Source: Streblospio benedicti (Eukaryota; Annelida; Polychaeta; Spionida; Spionidae). Taken from it: a stretch of 64,000 nt of DNA. The notes beneath the pieces are model-generated. The model was not told where the DNA came from. It worked only from the letters and a program-made list of their open reading frames with translations, and ran no database searches. The stretch spans positions 3,297,896-3,361,895 of the forward strand of contig CM032666.1 of assembly GCA_019095985.1 (NCBI GenBank). The letters are read 5' to 3'. A program made the position numbers and the translations under genes. Positions 12,501-27,500 of this stretch are shown here, one piece after another (the stretch's first letter is position 1; each line of letters starts with the position of its first letter).

Positions 12501-15500
12501 CCTCAAGGGGTCTCTTTATGGAAGTTCTTGGTGGTCTCAATATAGGAAGGCCATCTTACGATTAAAGTGAGTTATTGATGCTCTCTAGGAAGGCCGTCTT
12601 TTTATTGAGGATCTAATTCTTGGTGATCTCTTTATGAAGGCTTGGGACTTGTGAGAATGGTCTTATTTGTATTAAATAGTGGAACATGGAACATGATAAA
12701 AAAATAGTGGAACATGGAACATAGGGGTAAAAAAAATAGTGGAACATGGTTTATAGTCACATGATTCCCAGTTCTTTCCAGCTTTTGTTGCGATGTTTCC
12801 ATTTTACGACTTTTTGTTAAATGAGAGAGGTTTTGAACGCACTACATTGTATTGCATGTCGGTCAATATGATATCCTTACATTCATATTGAATCCTCCAG
12901 CCATTTGATCAGTTCTTCTTTAGCTGAGTGAATAGGCAGTTAGACAATGTGGGTTCACCTGTCGGCTCTGTTTTGTGGGTGTTGACAACTATTTAAATAG
13001 TTGCACACAAGTCTGTGGCACCCAGTGTGCAACCTGTTGAAAGAGTAAGTGAGCGATTGTGTGAAACCCACCATAAGTGTGCCAATGACCTGGTGTAAAA
13101 TGTAAAGTCCAAGACTTGGATCACAACCATGAACCACCACATTTACATTTATATCTACCTGACTAAAACCTCTAATATAAAAGTTTGCAACAGTTACCTT
13201 TTTCCTCAACATTTTTACACTGCCCAAATTGGCACATATACACTCCAGTACTGCATGTGAACGCTCAGTAAGTCCTTTCCCCTATGAGTATCCATATTTA
13301 TAATGGCTTTGCACAAAGGATCCTGGGTGGTAGAATAATGCTTTGAAGGTTCAGACTCATCCTCAATGTTTTAAATATGTATATGTTTGAAATTACAGAA
13401 GTTTTATATAATAAAAATTGATGCAGAAAATGGCTCAGATTGCACATGTGAGCACAATAAAATTTCAAAATTTCCTTGGGGGAGCATGCCCCCAGACCCC
13501 CTACCATAGCACATTTATCACCATTGTTTGCGCTTCTTAACCCTCCCCTCACTCACAACCTGGGGGGGCCCCATAAATGCATATTGACAAAATTGTTGAC
13601 AGATTTCAGTCTACATATCCATAATGTGGATCCGAACAGTGATTTACAAAGATCAATTGTGTCACTTCATATGAAGCAAAATCCGTGTTTTTGTTTCGTT
13701 CCATGAGTTCTACATAGGCTGAAAGCTATCTCTTCATATATCCTCCTATATCCTCCCTCTCCCCATCTGCCGTTTCCAGTTGCTATATGCTCCCCGCAAA
13801 TGTGAACCCATCCTTACAAAAAAGCTTCTTACGCCCTTGGTTATGATAAAAGAAATCACTACAGTGTCATCAATACAAGAAACATTGATCATCGCTGAAA
13901 GTGATACTGATACTGGTAGAGGCTACAGATGTAGAGTGTTTTTACTGGCTTCTGGTGATTTCTCTGGTACCTAACAAGTACTGCTACATCAGATAAGAAT
14001 ATCAAAAAGGTTAGAAAATAGTTCTCTATACTTCCACATAGCCACACGAATGTTCATTTATGCATCAAAGAATTGACACTAATCACTACATTACCCATTG
14101 GTCCGTTCGGACCTGTAGTATACTTTTTGTCATATATTTTTATCCGCTTGTTTTTTCTTCTTTTCCTATTTAGAAGTTATGACCCTATATCTTGCCTTTA
14201 TCAGGACTGAAGATTTTTTGATTTGGTTAAATATTAGGACTTCCATAGAAAATATTTGATTCGGGTACACATATAATAAAGAATTCCTGATAAATGTGTT
14301 CAAAATTGTTTTCTTGGGATCATTTTCATAGTGGAACATGGAACATGAGAAATTATAGTGGAACATGGAACATAGGGGCAAAAACATAGTGGAACATGGA
14401 ACATAGGGGTAAAAAATAGTGGAACATGGAACTCAGGACCCTGTGTCATTTAAACTAGATTTTCAATCGCTATTAAATTTTGTTTGATTTTTGTCTATCA
14501 ATTATTTTGTGACTATTTAATTTTGCGGTTTGGGGGCCTTCTGAGCCTACTAATCATTGGCTATTAATGTTTGCTGACTATTTAATTTTGCATTTTTACA
14601 CCACCCGCGAAATTCGCAAATTAAATCGTGCACAAACATTTCTAGTTTTACAGTATGTTGAGTCTTGATCGTTGGAGGGTTACGTATTTATGCTAGATGT
14701 ATCAACGTTCATTTCCATGATGGAGACAAGGAAGTCTATAGATCTGTAACTATCATTTGTAACATGCTGTTCTTGACTTATAAGTTGTATTCATTTCCAT
14801 TGTGTAAACTATTATATTGGCAATAGTAAGTGGAATAGCATACTGTTAGATATATTATTTTCATCTTTCACAACACACAATAATTTATAACTGTATGACA
14901 GTTTCGTCTGCTTCTGCAGACATTTTCAAAAACACTACTGCGCATGTCAGATCATGGTTTACGACCGCCGTCCCCGCCTGCGGCAAGCACTGGGTCGTAG
15001 ACTCTCGCAAGCTGGTGGGCCCCCTCATCTCTGTTCATGGTCTGACTTTGCATCCGGATGTGAACAGCTTCCTTGATTGCTCTAGTCCTACCATCAATCT
15101 CTCTGTCTAGAACTGTCACCCCATTCCAATCAATCTTGTGATTTTCTTTATTGACGTGATCTGTGATGGCACTTTTGTTGAATTTTGTAGCAGACTCTCT
15201 TTTGGCAGCTCTGGTGAAATTCAACTTTCCATGTTGTTCAACGTCTTTCTGATGTTTCTTTATTCTAATGCCCAGCTTTCTTCCTGTTTCCCCGATGTAA
15301 TATTTCTTACAAGATCCACAAGGAATCTTATACACCACTTCACATTTCTCACTCATCTCTACTTTATCTTTTGGGTGCACCAACAAGTTCCTGATTTTCT
15401 GAATGGGCTTTACAGCAGTTGCCACCTTATGTTTATTCAAGATTCTGATTTTCTGAATGGGCTTTACAGCAGTTGCCACCTTATGTTTATTCAAGATTCT

Positions 15501-18500
15501 TGTAATTCCTTCAGTGACACCCTTTACATATGGTAGAATCACTAGGCCTTTTGATTTCACTTGGTCTTGATCTTTCTTTCTCTTCTCTTTCTTTCTCTCC
15601 ATCTTCTCAGCTGTTTGTTTCTTTACCTTCTTAAACGGTTACAGCGGCCGTAAACCATGATCTGACTTGCGCAGTAGTGTTTTTGAAAATGTCTGCTGAA
15701 GCAGACGAAACGGTCAAACAGTTATAAATTATTGTGTGTTGTGAAAGATGAAAATAATATATCTAATTAATTACCAACACGATGAACTCATTTAAGGATA
15801 TAGCATACTGTTGTTACCAGGTGGTGGACATGCGATGGGGAGTGCGTAATGACGCGAGCGTGGATCACAGCACGAGTGCCTTGTGTATGAAGGAAATCGA
15901 CGCCTGCCAGGAGCTGAGCATGGCTACGGCGTTTGTGGTGAGTATAGAGCAGTGTTGTAGTGAAAGACAATTTCACTATAACTACTAAATTTGGATATAA
16001 AACTACAGAAAGACGCCTGGGGTCAGGAATAAGTTGGACTTCCTAACGAAATCTGCCTCATGTGGACACCTTCTGGAGAAGTGAAAAGTCTCCAATTAAG
16101 ACTGGTGTGCATAATAAGGAGAGGTTCACTCATAAATGATATATAGGGAAATGTAGAAGAAAAAAATGCCCACGTAACACAGCTTTCCTGAAAAGAGAGG
16201 TTTACTTCTTAAAATCAATGATAGGGTAATGTAGAAAACATGTCCACATAAGACAGGTTTTAAATGTAACCCTTTAATAGTGCAACAATTGTGAATTGTT
16301 TTTTCCTGACTTTCATGAAAGACTCTTCTTGGGGACCGTTATGGCTTCCGCCCCCTCCCTGCGACTGTCCCGCAGACAGAGATGAAGGCGATTCTTGATG
16401 CTTTGGAATGGTCTGATGAAGTTGAAAACAGCATCGATGATATTGAGTTCCTAAAACAATGGTAAACTGGTGTTTCTATGTTATATATAAGATTTTTGAT
16501 TGACCATAAACCAAGATAAACTATTAGTGTATAAGAATGAGAATACAAAGAATATGATTAGTTACCAATAGGAACCTGTACTGGACATTTTTCGATGTTG
16601 CTTCAATAACTTCATCGGGCCATAAACCTTTTAACACAATCAAGTCCATGCTCCCTTCTCTGAAGGATGAATCTCCGGATAGTTCTAAGTGTGAAATCAT
16701 CTACAAAGTCAAGTGCCCTCAGTGCCAATAAAAGTACTTTGGTGAGACGAGAAGGACGGTTAAGACTCGAGCAAAGGAACACCTCAACCCTAAGAGAGTG
16801 GTGAACATATAATCGTGACATGTGTCATTCCATCAGCCCGAAGGACTTAAACATTGTGGCACCAGAGGAGTTTGAATTGCACCAGAAGATTCGGGTAGTA
16901 ATAGAGATCCGTCTATGCTGTCCTGAGATAAACGGTGACATTGGGTATAAAAGGCCTGTCCCCCATCTACTTGTCTGTGCAGTCGTATGCAGTCATGTGA
17001 GCATCTAAGGACTGCATTCGGCCTGATGACCTTGTTGAAACAACAACAAAAGTCTTGCCAAAAAATGATAGGTACAGGTTCCTATTGGTAACTAATTATA
17101 TTCTTTGTATCACGAATAATGGAACCCAGGATGAAATTAGTATACAATTCTTTGAAGAATGAGAATGTTTATATTTTGTTTTAAAGTGAAAATGGAAATC
17201 ATCATCCATAAACTATATTGAGAATTATCATTATTGTAAAAGTTGAAATGTTAAAAATTGTAATAAAAGTAATCATCCTATTTAAATGAGTTTTTTAATA
17301 CAAGTTTTCATGTATTAGGTATGTAGAAGACACCAATGCAGTGCCTCCAGAATATGTCCTGTCTCCTATCACTCATGTATTCAAGATGTCTTCCAAACGT
17401 CAAGATGATTCATCAGAAGTGACCGAGCGTAAGAAGACCAAGAGAGAAGTTGTTAGGAAGATGATGGAATCCACTGGCAAATCCATTGGCAAATATGAAT
17501 GGGTACAGTCATTTTCGCATATATGCACGTTACATATACATTATTAAAGTGTCTTACTTGAGCTTTTACTATTAGTAGCCTATTTATGAATAGTTGTGAT
17601 TACCATTCTAGAGCAATAATTGATTTCAAAGAAACAAACCCAGAAACAGATGATGACAGCCACAAAAATTTTAAAAAGCGCCAGAAGTATAGAAATCGGG
17701 AAAAAAAACCACATGTTAAAATTTATTCCAAATCAAACATATAAAAAATTTATTTTTAAATATTTGAAATTGGTTTTTTCAATTTTAATTTCCGCTTTTG
17801 AAAAATTTACATTTATTTTAAACAAAACCTTTTTTTAACCTTTTTAGGCATCTCTATGTATAAACAAATGGGAAAAATTAAGTAAAAAGTTTTAAATTAA
17901 ATCTAAAATCAACATTTGCTTTTTAATATTTTGGTTTAGCAAATCGGAGAAATGGTAAGCAATTGGGAAAAAGGAACACTGATGAAGAACAAAAAAAATT
18001 TGTTTTGGGCATGTTAAAACTTTAACCCTTTAGGACCAAAGATTTTTGAAAAAGAAAAAAGGTAATTTAAAATGTTTTTTTAAAGACTTTTTAAAAATGG
18101 TNNNNNNNNNNNNNNNNNNNNNNNNNNNNNNNNNNNNNNNNNNNNNNNNNNNNNNNNNNNNNNNNNNNNNNNNNNNNNNNNNNNNNNNNNNNNNNNNNNN
18201 NTGCATTATGACTCTACACGCTTGAAAAAGACAAACGATGTGTTGCTGAAATATTGAGATATATATTTGTAGATTATGATAGCTGTTGCTACTATGAAGA
18301 AAGTATTGTATTATATTGTGATTTATGTAATGAAATTGAAAGTTTAAAACATATGTTGTATGATTGTCCACATATAAAGCAATCATGGCAAAATATTTCA
18401 AATATTATTGGTTGTAATATTAATTGGAAATTAATTTTATGTGGCTTTATAAACTATGAATTAACTGATAAAATAATTGGATATAATTTTATTTTCTCTG

Positions 18501-21500
18501 TAATATCATATTCTATTTTTAAAGAAAATTTGAAATGCAAATTTAATGGAAAAAGATTAGTAATTGAAAATATAATGTTTAGCATTAAAAGAATGATAAA
18601 TCCTTATCATATAACCTTGGAAAAGTTAAATACAAATTTGTTATTTATCTAAATGAATAGATTATTATATCATTTTGATGAAGTTTAGTAGTACAGACGA
18701 TATCACTTATTTGCATATCTGATAATTGCATAACACTGCTTAATTGCATAAAAGATTGTAAAACGACTTGTTTATTAATATCTTTTAAAGCTTACTGATA
18801 TATTGCTTGTGGTACTGACAATAATGCGTCCGTTCAGTTCTCTATTTATTTCACATCTGACCCGTCGTAGCATCCCTTGGCTCTGAGCTAGGCGTCCATT
18901 AGACTATAAAATGTGTGCACGAGGTTATGCAATTAAGCAATCCTGTCTGTAATGACTCTGTCATATTGTGGAAAAAATATTTTTGTCATTTTGTGGAAGT
19001 TATTAATATTTATACTGTACTTGTATTTATATTCGTATATATATTATTATTATTATTATTATTTAATTATGAAGTTACAAGACATTGAACCCTTTATATG
19101 TATACATTATCATGTAAATAATTACATTTTTAGTTTGACTCATTGCTGATTGTAGGTGTTGGAGCAAGCTCGTCAGTGTAGACGAAGAGTCACTACTTTT
19201 TGCGGACGTGAAGATATTTTGACAAAGGTAAATTTCTATTAAAAAATCATAACTATGACTATTATAGCATCACATTGACTTGACCATTTCATTTATGAAT
19301 CATCAATTCAAGATATATGAAATATTTTATTTTTAATCAATGAATTCTGTAATTCTCAAACAGGTCATGGATATACTTTGATAAATGGTATTTTTCTTTA
19401 ACCTGTACTATTTAAATGTTCTGATGACTGTATCTCTATTACATTGTACATCTGTAGTGAGTATTCAAAAAAGTCCTTTATGGTAAATTAAATTTATTCT
19501 TTATATATTTTCATGACTTCAGCACTTATCAGACAGTAAAAGTGCCTTTTAGTTTGATATGTTATGATATTTAAATTTCATTTTTGATAGTTTTAACGAT
19601 CCGATGAATCTGAAGGTCCAAAAATTCACAAAAAATAAATTAAATGTACCATAAAGGAAATTTTGGGACATATTTAGTAGTTTCATGATACAAACAGCTA
19701 AACAAACATTTCATTTAGATATTGTACCACATCCACATAACTGTTTTCTTGTGCTGTGCTCAGGTGGAGTCGTATGTGCGGAGTGAGTCCAGTGAGCTGT
19801 TCGTCATCACCGGAGACTCTGGGTCCGGCAAAACGTCCATCATGGCCATGGCCGCTGCCAAGGTGATGAGTGCATGTTACACTTGGACCTAATTAACTCG
19901 AACTTGATGTGAAGAATAAAACTTTGAGTTATCAGAAATTTCAAGTTATCAGATGATTAATAATGTAAAGTCAGATGAAAAGAAAGTGTTATCCATATAT
20001 TCGAATTATCAGATATGCAGGTTTTTTGTTCTTGTGAATAGGGTGGATTATTTGGAGTATCTCAAAAGAAATCTCAATGAATGTATTTTGTATTGAGTTC
20101 CATTTTTCTAATTCGTGAGAAACTAAATAGATACCTTTAAGAACCTGTCATTTTTGTATTGTTGAAACTTTTATTCATTTCTCATGAGCTTTGTCAGACC
20201 GAATGAAAAATAGTGTTCAGAATGTAGAAGCATACAACACTTTCAGTACTATGGGATCAGATCACTGGGTAGTTTGTGCAAACATCAAGCTGAGTTACAG
20301 TGAGAACATCCAAGGTAGCCAAGAAGATAAAGTACGAGAGGAAACAGTTTGCTACGGACTCAGAAATACAGCAACAATACATAATCTCAGTGAAAAATAA
20401 ATACCATATTCTGACAGGAGTAAGTAACGAGGCAAAATATGAGACGTTTGTCCAAGCCAACAGAGTAGCAATAGAGAAATGCATCCCAAAGCAACCAAAG
20501 ACTAGGAAACAGCTCAGGTCAGCTAAAATGTAGAGCCCGGTAAAAAGCTCTAGATGCACAGTCAGTTCAAAGATGAAGTGATGGAGAACCGTTACATCTG
20601 GAGAATCCGCATAGTCGATCGGCTACCTTGGAGGAGTGAATGAGTGAGTGAGTGAGTGAGTGAAAAATCCTCTCATGACAAACATTGTCAAATAACAGAA
20701 GATGCAACAGAGGTTTTGCTAACAAAGGTTACACCATATAGGGAGAAGTATTCCAAGAAAATCTGTCATCATGTTAGTAGAGAGTGTGCGTTTTACTGTA
20801 AATAACTGCCGTTGAATGTCAGCAGAACTTGTACCTAGGCTGTGTGTTTTGCTGTAGGTAGTTTCATGGCTTGGTGATGATCGTGACCTCATTATCGTGA
20901 CCCGTTTCCTTGGGACGACCCCTGACAGCTCCAACGTGAGCCGTCTGCTAACCAGCGTGTGTCAGCAGATACACGCCGCCATGGGTGAGTTACATAAATC
21001 AATATATCAATTGTCAGTGAGAACATATTGTATTGAACCATCCTCCCTTGCTAACAATGCTTGCGCACAGGTTGAAACGTTTCCTTGCCTACCCACAGAC
21101 GTCCCTGAGGAGCCAGAGCCCTTGCCCACAGTGTTCTCCGAGCTGCAGTTCTACTTTCTGAGTCTGCTGTCTCGCCTCCCGCCCCACCTCCGCGTCGTCA
21201 TTCTCCTCGACTCACTCGACCAGCTCAATGACGTCCACAACCCCTACAGGTTAGTCATGGGTTCGAATCCCAGCAAAGACTATGCAATATAGTCCTAACC
21301 TGAATAGGAGTCAGAGATGTTCCCAAGTCCAAAAATACAATATCGTATGAAAGTATTTTTTTAGATAGCGTATCAATATACTGGTGGTTATATCTACTAA
21401 CACTGATATTGGCGCCTCTTTTCCTGCTTGATTTTTTTTTTTTTTTTTAATTGAAATAGTGATAAAAACCTCAAAACTTTTGAATTATAACATAATTCAT

Positions 21501-24500
21501 GACATATGTATTAATAACTAAAGCCTATTAGCTATTATTTTAAAGAAATTAGATTATCTATCACTACTGAATTCATTATAAAATAGCATATGTAAACTTT
21601 TGTAAATGTTCACAAGGATAGTATTTTTTTTCTTTATCTTCTCGAGCCAGAAATTCTATATTTTTATCAGCTTACCAATAGATATAAAAAATACTATAAG
21701 AACAAATTTGGAATAACTTTGAAGACTTATACAATAATTGAATTAGATTAAATAATTATATATTTTTTTTTCAACAAATACTTGCAATACTTCATATATA
21801 TAATGTACATATGTCTCATCATGTTTACAAATGTAGTGTATAATCAAAGAAAAGCTTTTATCATCGCATTTCATCAATATTTTAATGAAAAAAATATGCC
21901 GAAATTTAAAAATAGAAAGAAAGAAATGGTCTATCAATACATAATTACACAAACAAACCAGTCATACACACATGCACACTTGGAGGCAAATAAAAAATAG
22001 AATGACCCATAAGAGAAAATAGTCCTATTTCTTAAATAACAGGAAAAAATAATGAAAATTTAGACCCTCCTGGTCAGGTTGCTTTAGATTACAAAAATCA
22101 CAAATTGCAATATTACAAATATATTTACGAAAATATAATATTTACAATAAATGCTTCAAATTCCGTAGTATTTTTATCAATGTATCAGGTACTTTATCTA
22201 AATATGTCAATACCAGAATTCTATCTTTAATTTCTTTCTTTATATACATACTTATATCATAGAGGTAATTGTCATTATTTGTGTCGATAAGATATTTTTT
22301 GTACACAGTATTATAACAAAAAAATTATATTGTAGTGTTTATTTCATATCTATGTGGTATCCCAGGCATTCCAAATATTATTTCTTTCAATGTGATACTT
22401 TCTGAAAAATATTTTGAAACTTTTGCCCATATATCATGTATTTCCTTGCAGTGAAATAACAAGTGACTAATATCTTGATATTCCCCACAGTATAAACAAT
22501 TTTGATCCTGGCTTATTTTCCATTTAAATAAGCTACTTTTTGTTGCTGAAATATCATGAAGTACTTTATAATTAAATTCTAATAGTTTTTTATCTATTTG
22601 GCTTTTCAATTTGTTGTCATAAATATATGACCAGTCAGCGTTGAAACCAACTATAGTAGTCCATTTCAGATTTGATTTTGACTCTAATTTTACATTTATT
22701 ACCAAATCATTATAGTAATCTTTACATTTTCTACTGATGTTCTGTTTGTTTCCAGCAATATCATCCAAAGAAACTAAATAATTTGCGTATCTCACTTGTC
22801 TGTAAATTTTCAAACAGCTATCAATACTTGCCATAATTTGATTATAATTTTTTTTGTTTTCTAAATGTTCATAAACTGATTGATTTAACTTACCATCCTC
22901 TAAGAGTATATCTTTTACTTTAATTATATTGTATAGTAATATATTATATGCAAACATGTTTTTTGTTTCATATATTATACTAATGTATATGTTACTGTAT
23001 ATTTATGTAAATGGCATTGTCACTGAAATAAACTATTAAAACCTAAAAAAAAAACTAAAAACCTATATTAGTGTTTATGAAATTTGTGTCAAATAGACAC
23101 TTATTTCTAAATTTCAAATTACTGTTACCCCATAAGCATTCATTAAACAGATTAGTTTTCGTTTGGATGATATTTGTTTGTTTTTTTGGTATTACAGTAG
23201 CTAGTTATAACCTCTTGATAAAATAAAAGTATGGAATTCAGATATGGAAATTCTATAGTCGAGTCAAAATTCATGTATGGCAAAAGACCCTTAGTAATTT
23301 TTCCAATATAATAATTTGGTAATACTGTCCATAATGCTTCATTACTATTGCAAATTCTATCTATCCATGAAGCTTTAAGTGCTACAAAGTGACTCTGCAG
23401 ATCAATCATTGCTAACCCGCGATTATCCAAATCATTTATACATACTCTTCTGCTTATTTTTTGGTATTACCCCATATGAATTTGTATGATAAAGTATTAA
23501 TTTTTTTGATAAACCCATCTGGCACCGCCCGCATACTTGCGGAAAAAATAAGTTTTGGGAGTGCTAATGTTTTTATTTTGATAACTCTGCCAAAAAGTGT
23601 TAAGTTTCATTTACGCCAGGAGTCTAAAAGCTTTTGAAACAATTCTATTTTGTTTGTCCAGTTTTTTGTCAAACAATCTATATCGCTATTTCCAATGTAT
23701 ATTCCAAGGTATCTTATTGGATTTTGTGGCCAATTTATATCAAACAATCTCTTATTTTGAACATATTGTTTATTTTTAATATGTAAACACTCTGTCTTTT
23801 TAAGATTTAATTTCAGGCCAGCTACATTGGAAAAAAAATTAACAGCTTCAAGAAATTTTGGTATTTCATCAATATCTTTCATAGATAGACTTGTATCGTC
23901 AGCATATTGTAATATCTTGATTTCCTTATCATTAGCAATCTCAAAACCATTAATATATAAGTTGTTTGTTCTGTTTAATTTGTAAATTAAAAAATCCCAA
24001 ATAATAAATATCAAGCAAAATAGAGGGCATCCTGCTTGATTAATGCCTTTTGCTTATCCACTTTTTCAAGACTAGCATTATGACACATCACTCAATTTGC
24101 ATATTTACTCTGGTTTGATGAAGAGAACAGCAGTTAATTATTGCAAATTACTTATATAGAAATGAAATTTTTATGCAAAATTTAAATCATCTGACCCTTG
24201 ACTTGCAGCTTGACGTGGTTGCCGACATCTCTGAGCCCCAACGTGAAGGTGATTGTGACCTTGCTGCCAAACTTCAAGGGCATGGTCTCACGCCTGCAGC
24301 AGCGTGCGCCGAACTTACACACTGTGGAATGCACCGAGATGGTGCCGGATGAGGCCAAGTTCCTTATCAAGCTCTGGCTTACACAGAAGGTACAATAACA
24401 GCCAAGGTGTTTCATGGTGGAGTTGGGTGGGGGGTAGTAGTCTCTTTTGTATCCTCAGAGCCTTTGAGGTACAAATTTGTCATTTTGTCTTTGTGATCCT

Positions 24501-27500
24501 AAATTTGAAAATTCATCTTGGAACACCTTATAATCACCCCGTCCCTAACCCCACATGCATCGTTATTTCCTGTCTGAGTGCTATCCAAGTTAATCACTCA
24601 TTTGAATGGAGTGCAGTTTATCAACTGAATAAGAATATCCCTGGATAATAAGAAACCCTGACCTTGTCAGTTAATACCAGTCACAAATTGTAGTAGCCTG
24701 TAGGATGTATCTTTTCCATACTGTATGCTTATGCTATCTGCCCAGGGTCGGTGCCTGCAGACGGCCCAAATGGAGGTGGTGGATCGGGCACTGGAGAACT
24801 CACGCCACCCGCTCTACCTGCGCCTTATCCTCGACAAGATCCTGCACTGGCGCTCGACCGACGACATAAAGAACCTGGTCATCGAGGCTCATATCACAGA
24901 TCTCATCACTTCTCTGCTGAAACAGGTGACAGTTAACAGTAGAAATTTGTTATCGCCACATTGCTTATCTTGGATATTCTGTTACCTTGAGGTTAGTTTC
25001 ATTTTCCTGCAATAAACTTTATGAACAGATAGAGCATATATGTATTATCTTTCAACCATTTATTTTCACAGTTTCCACTGTATGATTGACTCTGATGTTG
25101 ACGGCTTTAGGTTTTAAAAAGATGAAATGATATAAGAGAGTCATAAAAGTATTCCTTTTTCCATATGTCCTTGAAAGAATTCTATGATTGAGATGATTCT
25201 TCTACCATAACACTAAATTTACCTAGTATTATTAACAGTTTTGGACATTCATCTCTGTCCATCATCAAATTCTCTCTGCGTGTGTCAGTCTGACCAAATG
25301 GGGTCATGCATGTGAGAGAGTTATCTGCTCACCATGTGAATAATAATTAAACAAATAATTATTCCGTAAAATGAGATCTTCAAACTATGCAATGTAGTAT
25401 CACTATTCACCAACACGTAGATTGAAAAAAAAATTCTTGTAACCAAATGACAATGTGGAAATTAATTTCTAAGTTCATCTTATTAACAACGTTTTTGGAC
25501 TTTGTTTTATGAATTGTAATTAGAATTGAGGTCTCTCTTGAAGATGAAAAAGTTTTTAAAAGTAAAAATAAAGTATTTGAATTGTGTTTTTCGAACATTA
25601 AACTCAGTGCTAAGAAAGACATTAAACATAATATGCTTATCAACAACAATTAGAGGTATTATACCAACAGAAATTCAGAATCGCAATGTGTCGCCTGTGT
25701 CACCCATGGTAGCAAATCTGTTCACTGAGTGGCTTGAGAGTAAAGCAAGTGCTACTGCCCCAATTTATTGCAAAACACACTAAGTGAATGATGTACTTCA
25801 ACAGTAGATATTAACAAGAGCATAAAGTTTACTCATAACGAAAAAACGAATGGGAACATCCCATTTCCCCACACCTTGATAGTCAGGAAGCCAAACAGCA
25901 CCACTAATTCATGTACCATAAAAAGACACATACATCTACACAGACCAGTATTCACATTTTTTTCCTCACACCATTCTCAGCAGCACAAGTCGGGAGTAGT
26001 GAGAAGTTTATTTGACAGAAACAGTCACATAGTGACAGAAGGTGAGGACATGAGGATGTTAATGTTCTGATGATGGAGAGAGATGAATGTTCGAAACTGT
26101 CAATACTAAGATAACTTTAGTGTTATGGTAGAAAAGTCATGTCAATCATCTGTATGTGTATATTTGAGTGATAAATAAGGAAAGCAGTCACTGAGTGGAG
26201 TTTCGCACAGCTAATATGAGCCAGCCATAAAAGTAGCTTATTTTGGCGTGTTGCAGCTGGAGCGCACACACGGCACTCTGCTCGTGGCGCGCGCCTTCGG
26301 CTACATGATGGTGATGCGCAACGGCATCACGGAGACCGAGCTTGAGGACATGCTGAGCCTCGATGACCAGGTCACCTCATTGATGCTTCTGTTTTACAAA
26401 TTTTTGCAAAGTATGCAAATATGATGATTTGTATATTTGAAAATATGCAAATATGATGATGATTATCATTTTCGCGTCACTTAACAGTGATTTATTTTCT
26501 TGTGTTTTATTTACAATTTACAATAATAATGAATGGTAAATAATACACAGGAAAATAATCATCATTATTTTCTTGTGCTTTATTTACAACTAGCTGTTTA
26601 CCCGGCGTTGCTCGGGTTGAAACAGATGAGATCCAGAATACATTAAATGCTCCTCCCTCCCCATCCTTCCTCCTGTCCTACATCCCGCAAACCAGTTCTC
26701 GTCAGTATACAGGTCTGTGACAGATTAAATACACCTCCATCACCGTCCTCCCATCGTCATGTCACAGACATTTACACACTAAATGGACTAAATATGGTAA
26801 TTATTGATCCCTCTAATATCCCTCCCCCAGCTACTGCTACCCATGGTAAACACGTGAAGAACAGATTAAATGTCCCACTCATCCCTACCCTTCTTTCCAC
26901 CGCCAAAGCCACCCCCTCTTCTCTCCCCAACCCGCTCATCCCCATGCCCATCTAAACAGGTCCATAATTAATGCACACCCTTCCTGCTGCTGCTCTGGTT
27001 GAAACAAATGAGATCTGGAACATATTAATTTAAATGCTCCTCCCTTCCCATGCTTTCCCCTGTCCCACATCCCTCACACCAGCCTCCGCCACTATACAGC
27101 TCTGGGAAAGATTAAATACATCTCCATCACCTTCCTCACAGAGTCATATGTGACAGCCATACACAAACTACATGTATGTGGCAATGCTTTATCCCTCTAA
27201 TAACCCGTTGTTATTACATGGGTTTACTTGGAAAGCATACCGGTAAGAGCAGGATTTTCATAATATTCAGTGAAATATTTGGTGGCATATTCTTGAATTT
27301 TAGTGAAAAAAATTAACGGACACACTTCATATCTGTGTGGTAAAAGTTAATGGCACCCCACTCCTAAAATCCTACCACCGCCGTAATTTCTGAATGGTTC
27401 CTATATAGTGATTTGTTTGAGTGCACAAGATCTTATCCTTAGTGGTTTGTTTGCAGGTGTTAGATGATGTGTTTGAGTACCATGTGTACCCGCACCGCCG

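Larger units (their letters stand above)
25184..26149 (+). mobile_element. Penelope-like element fragment with reverse-transcriptase remains
   Basis: The + strand carries VSPVSPMVANLFTEW (about 25685-25735), the Penelope RT motif block. It is followed by HTLIVRKPN- and HHSQQHKSGVVRSLFDR-like blocks (25870-26020), in several frames. Inverted arms of about 83 bases lie at 25184-25266 and 26067-26149. Both arms contain hammerhead-like sequence. The element is old and broken. It lies in the intron before exon 26257-26370. Confidence 0.75.

Noticed and set aside
17023-17050. CTGATGA ... GAAAC pair in the second GIY-YIG fragment
   Set aside because: The 7 bases between the blocks cannot form stem II, so it is not called a ribozyme.
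21255-21275. GGGTTCGAATCCC, a perfect tRNA T-arm and box B
   Set aside because: No box A, anticodon arm or acceptor stem around it. It starts at the intron edge of exon 21099-21249.
26647-26955. 102-codon Pro/Ser-rich frame on the + strand
   Set aside because: It lies wholly inside the C-rich dispersed repeat and is explained by pyrimidine-rich composition.
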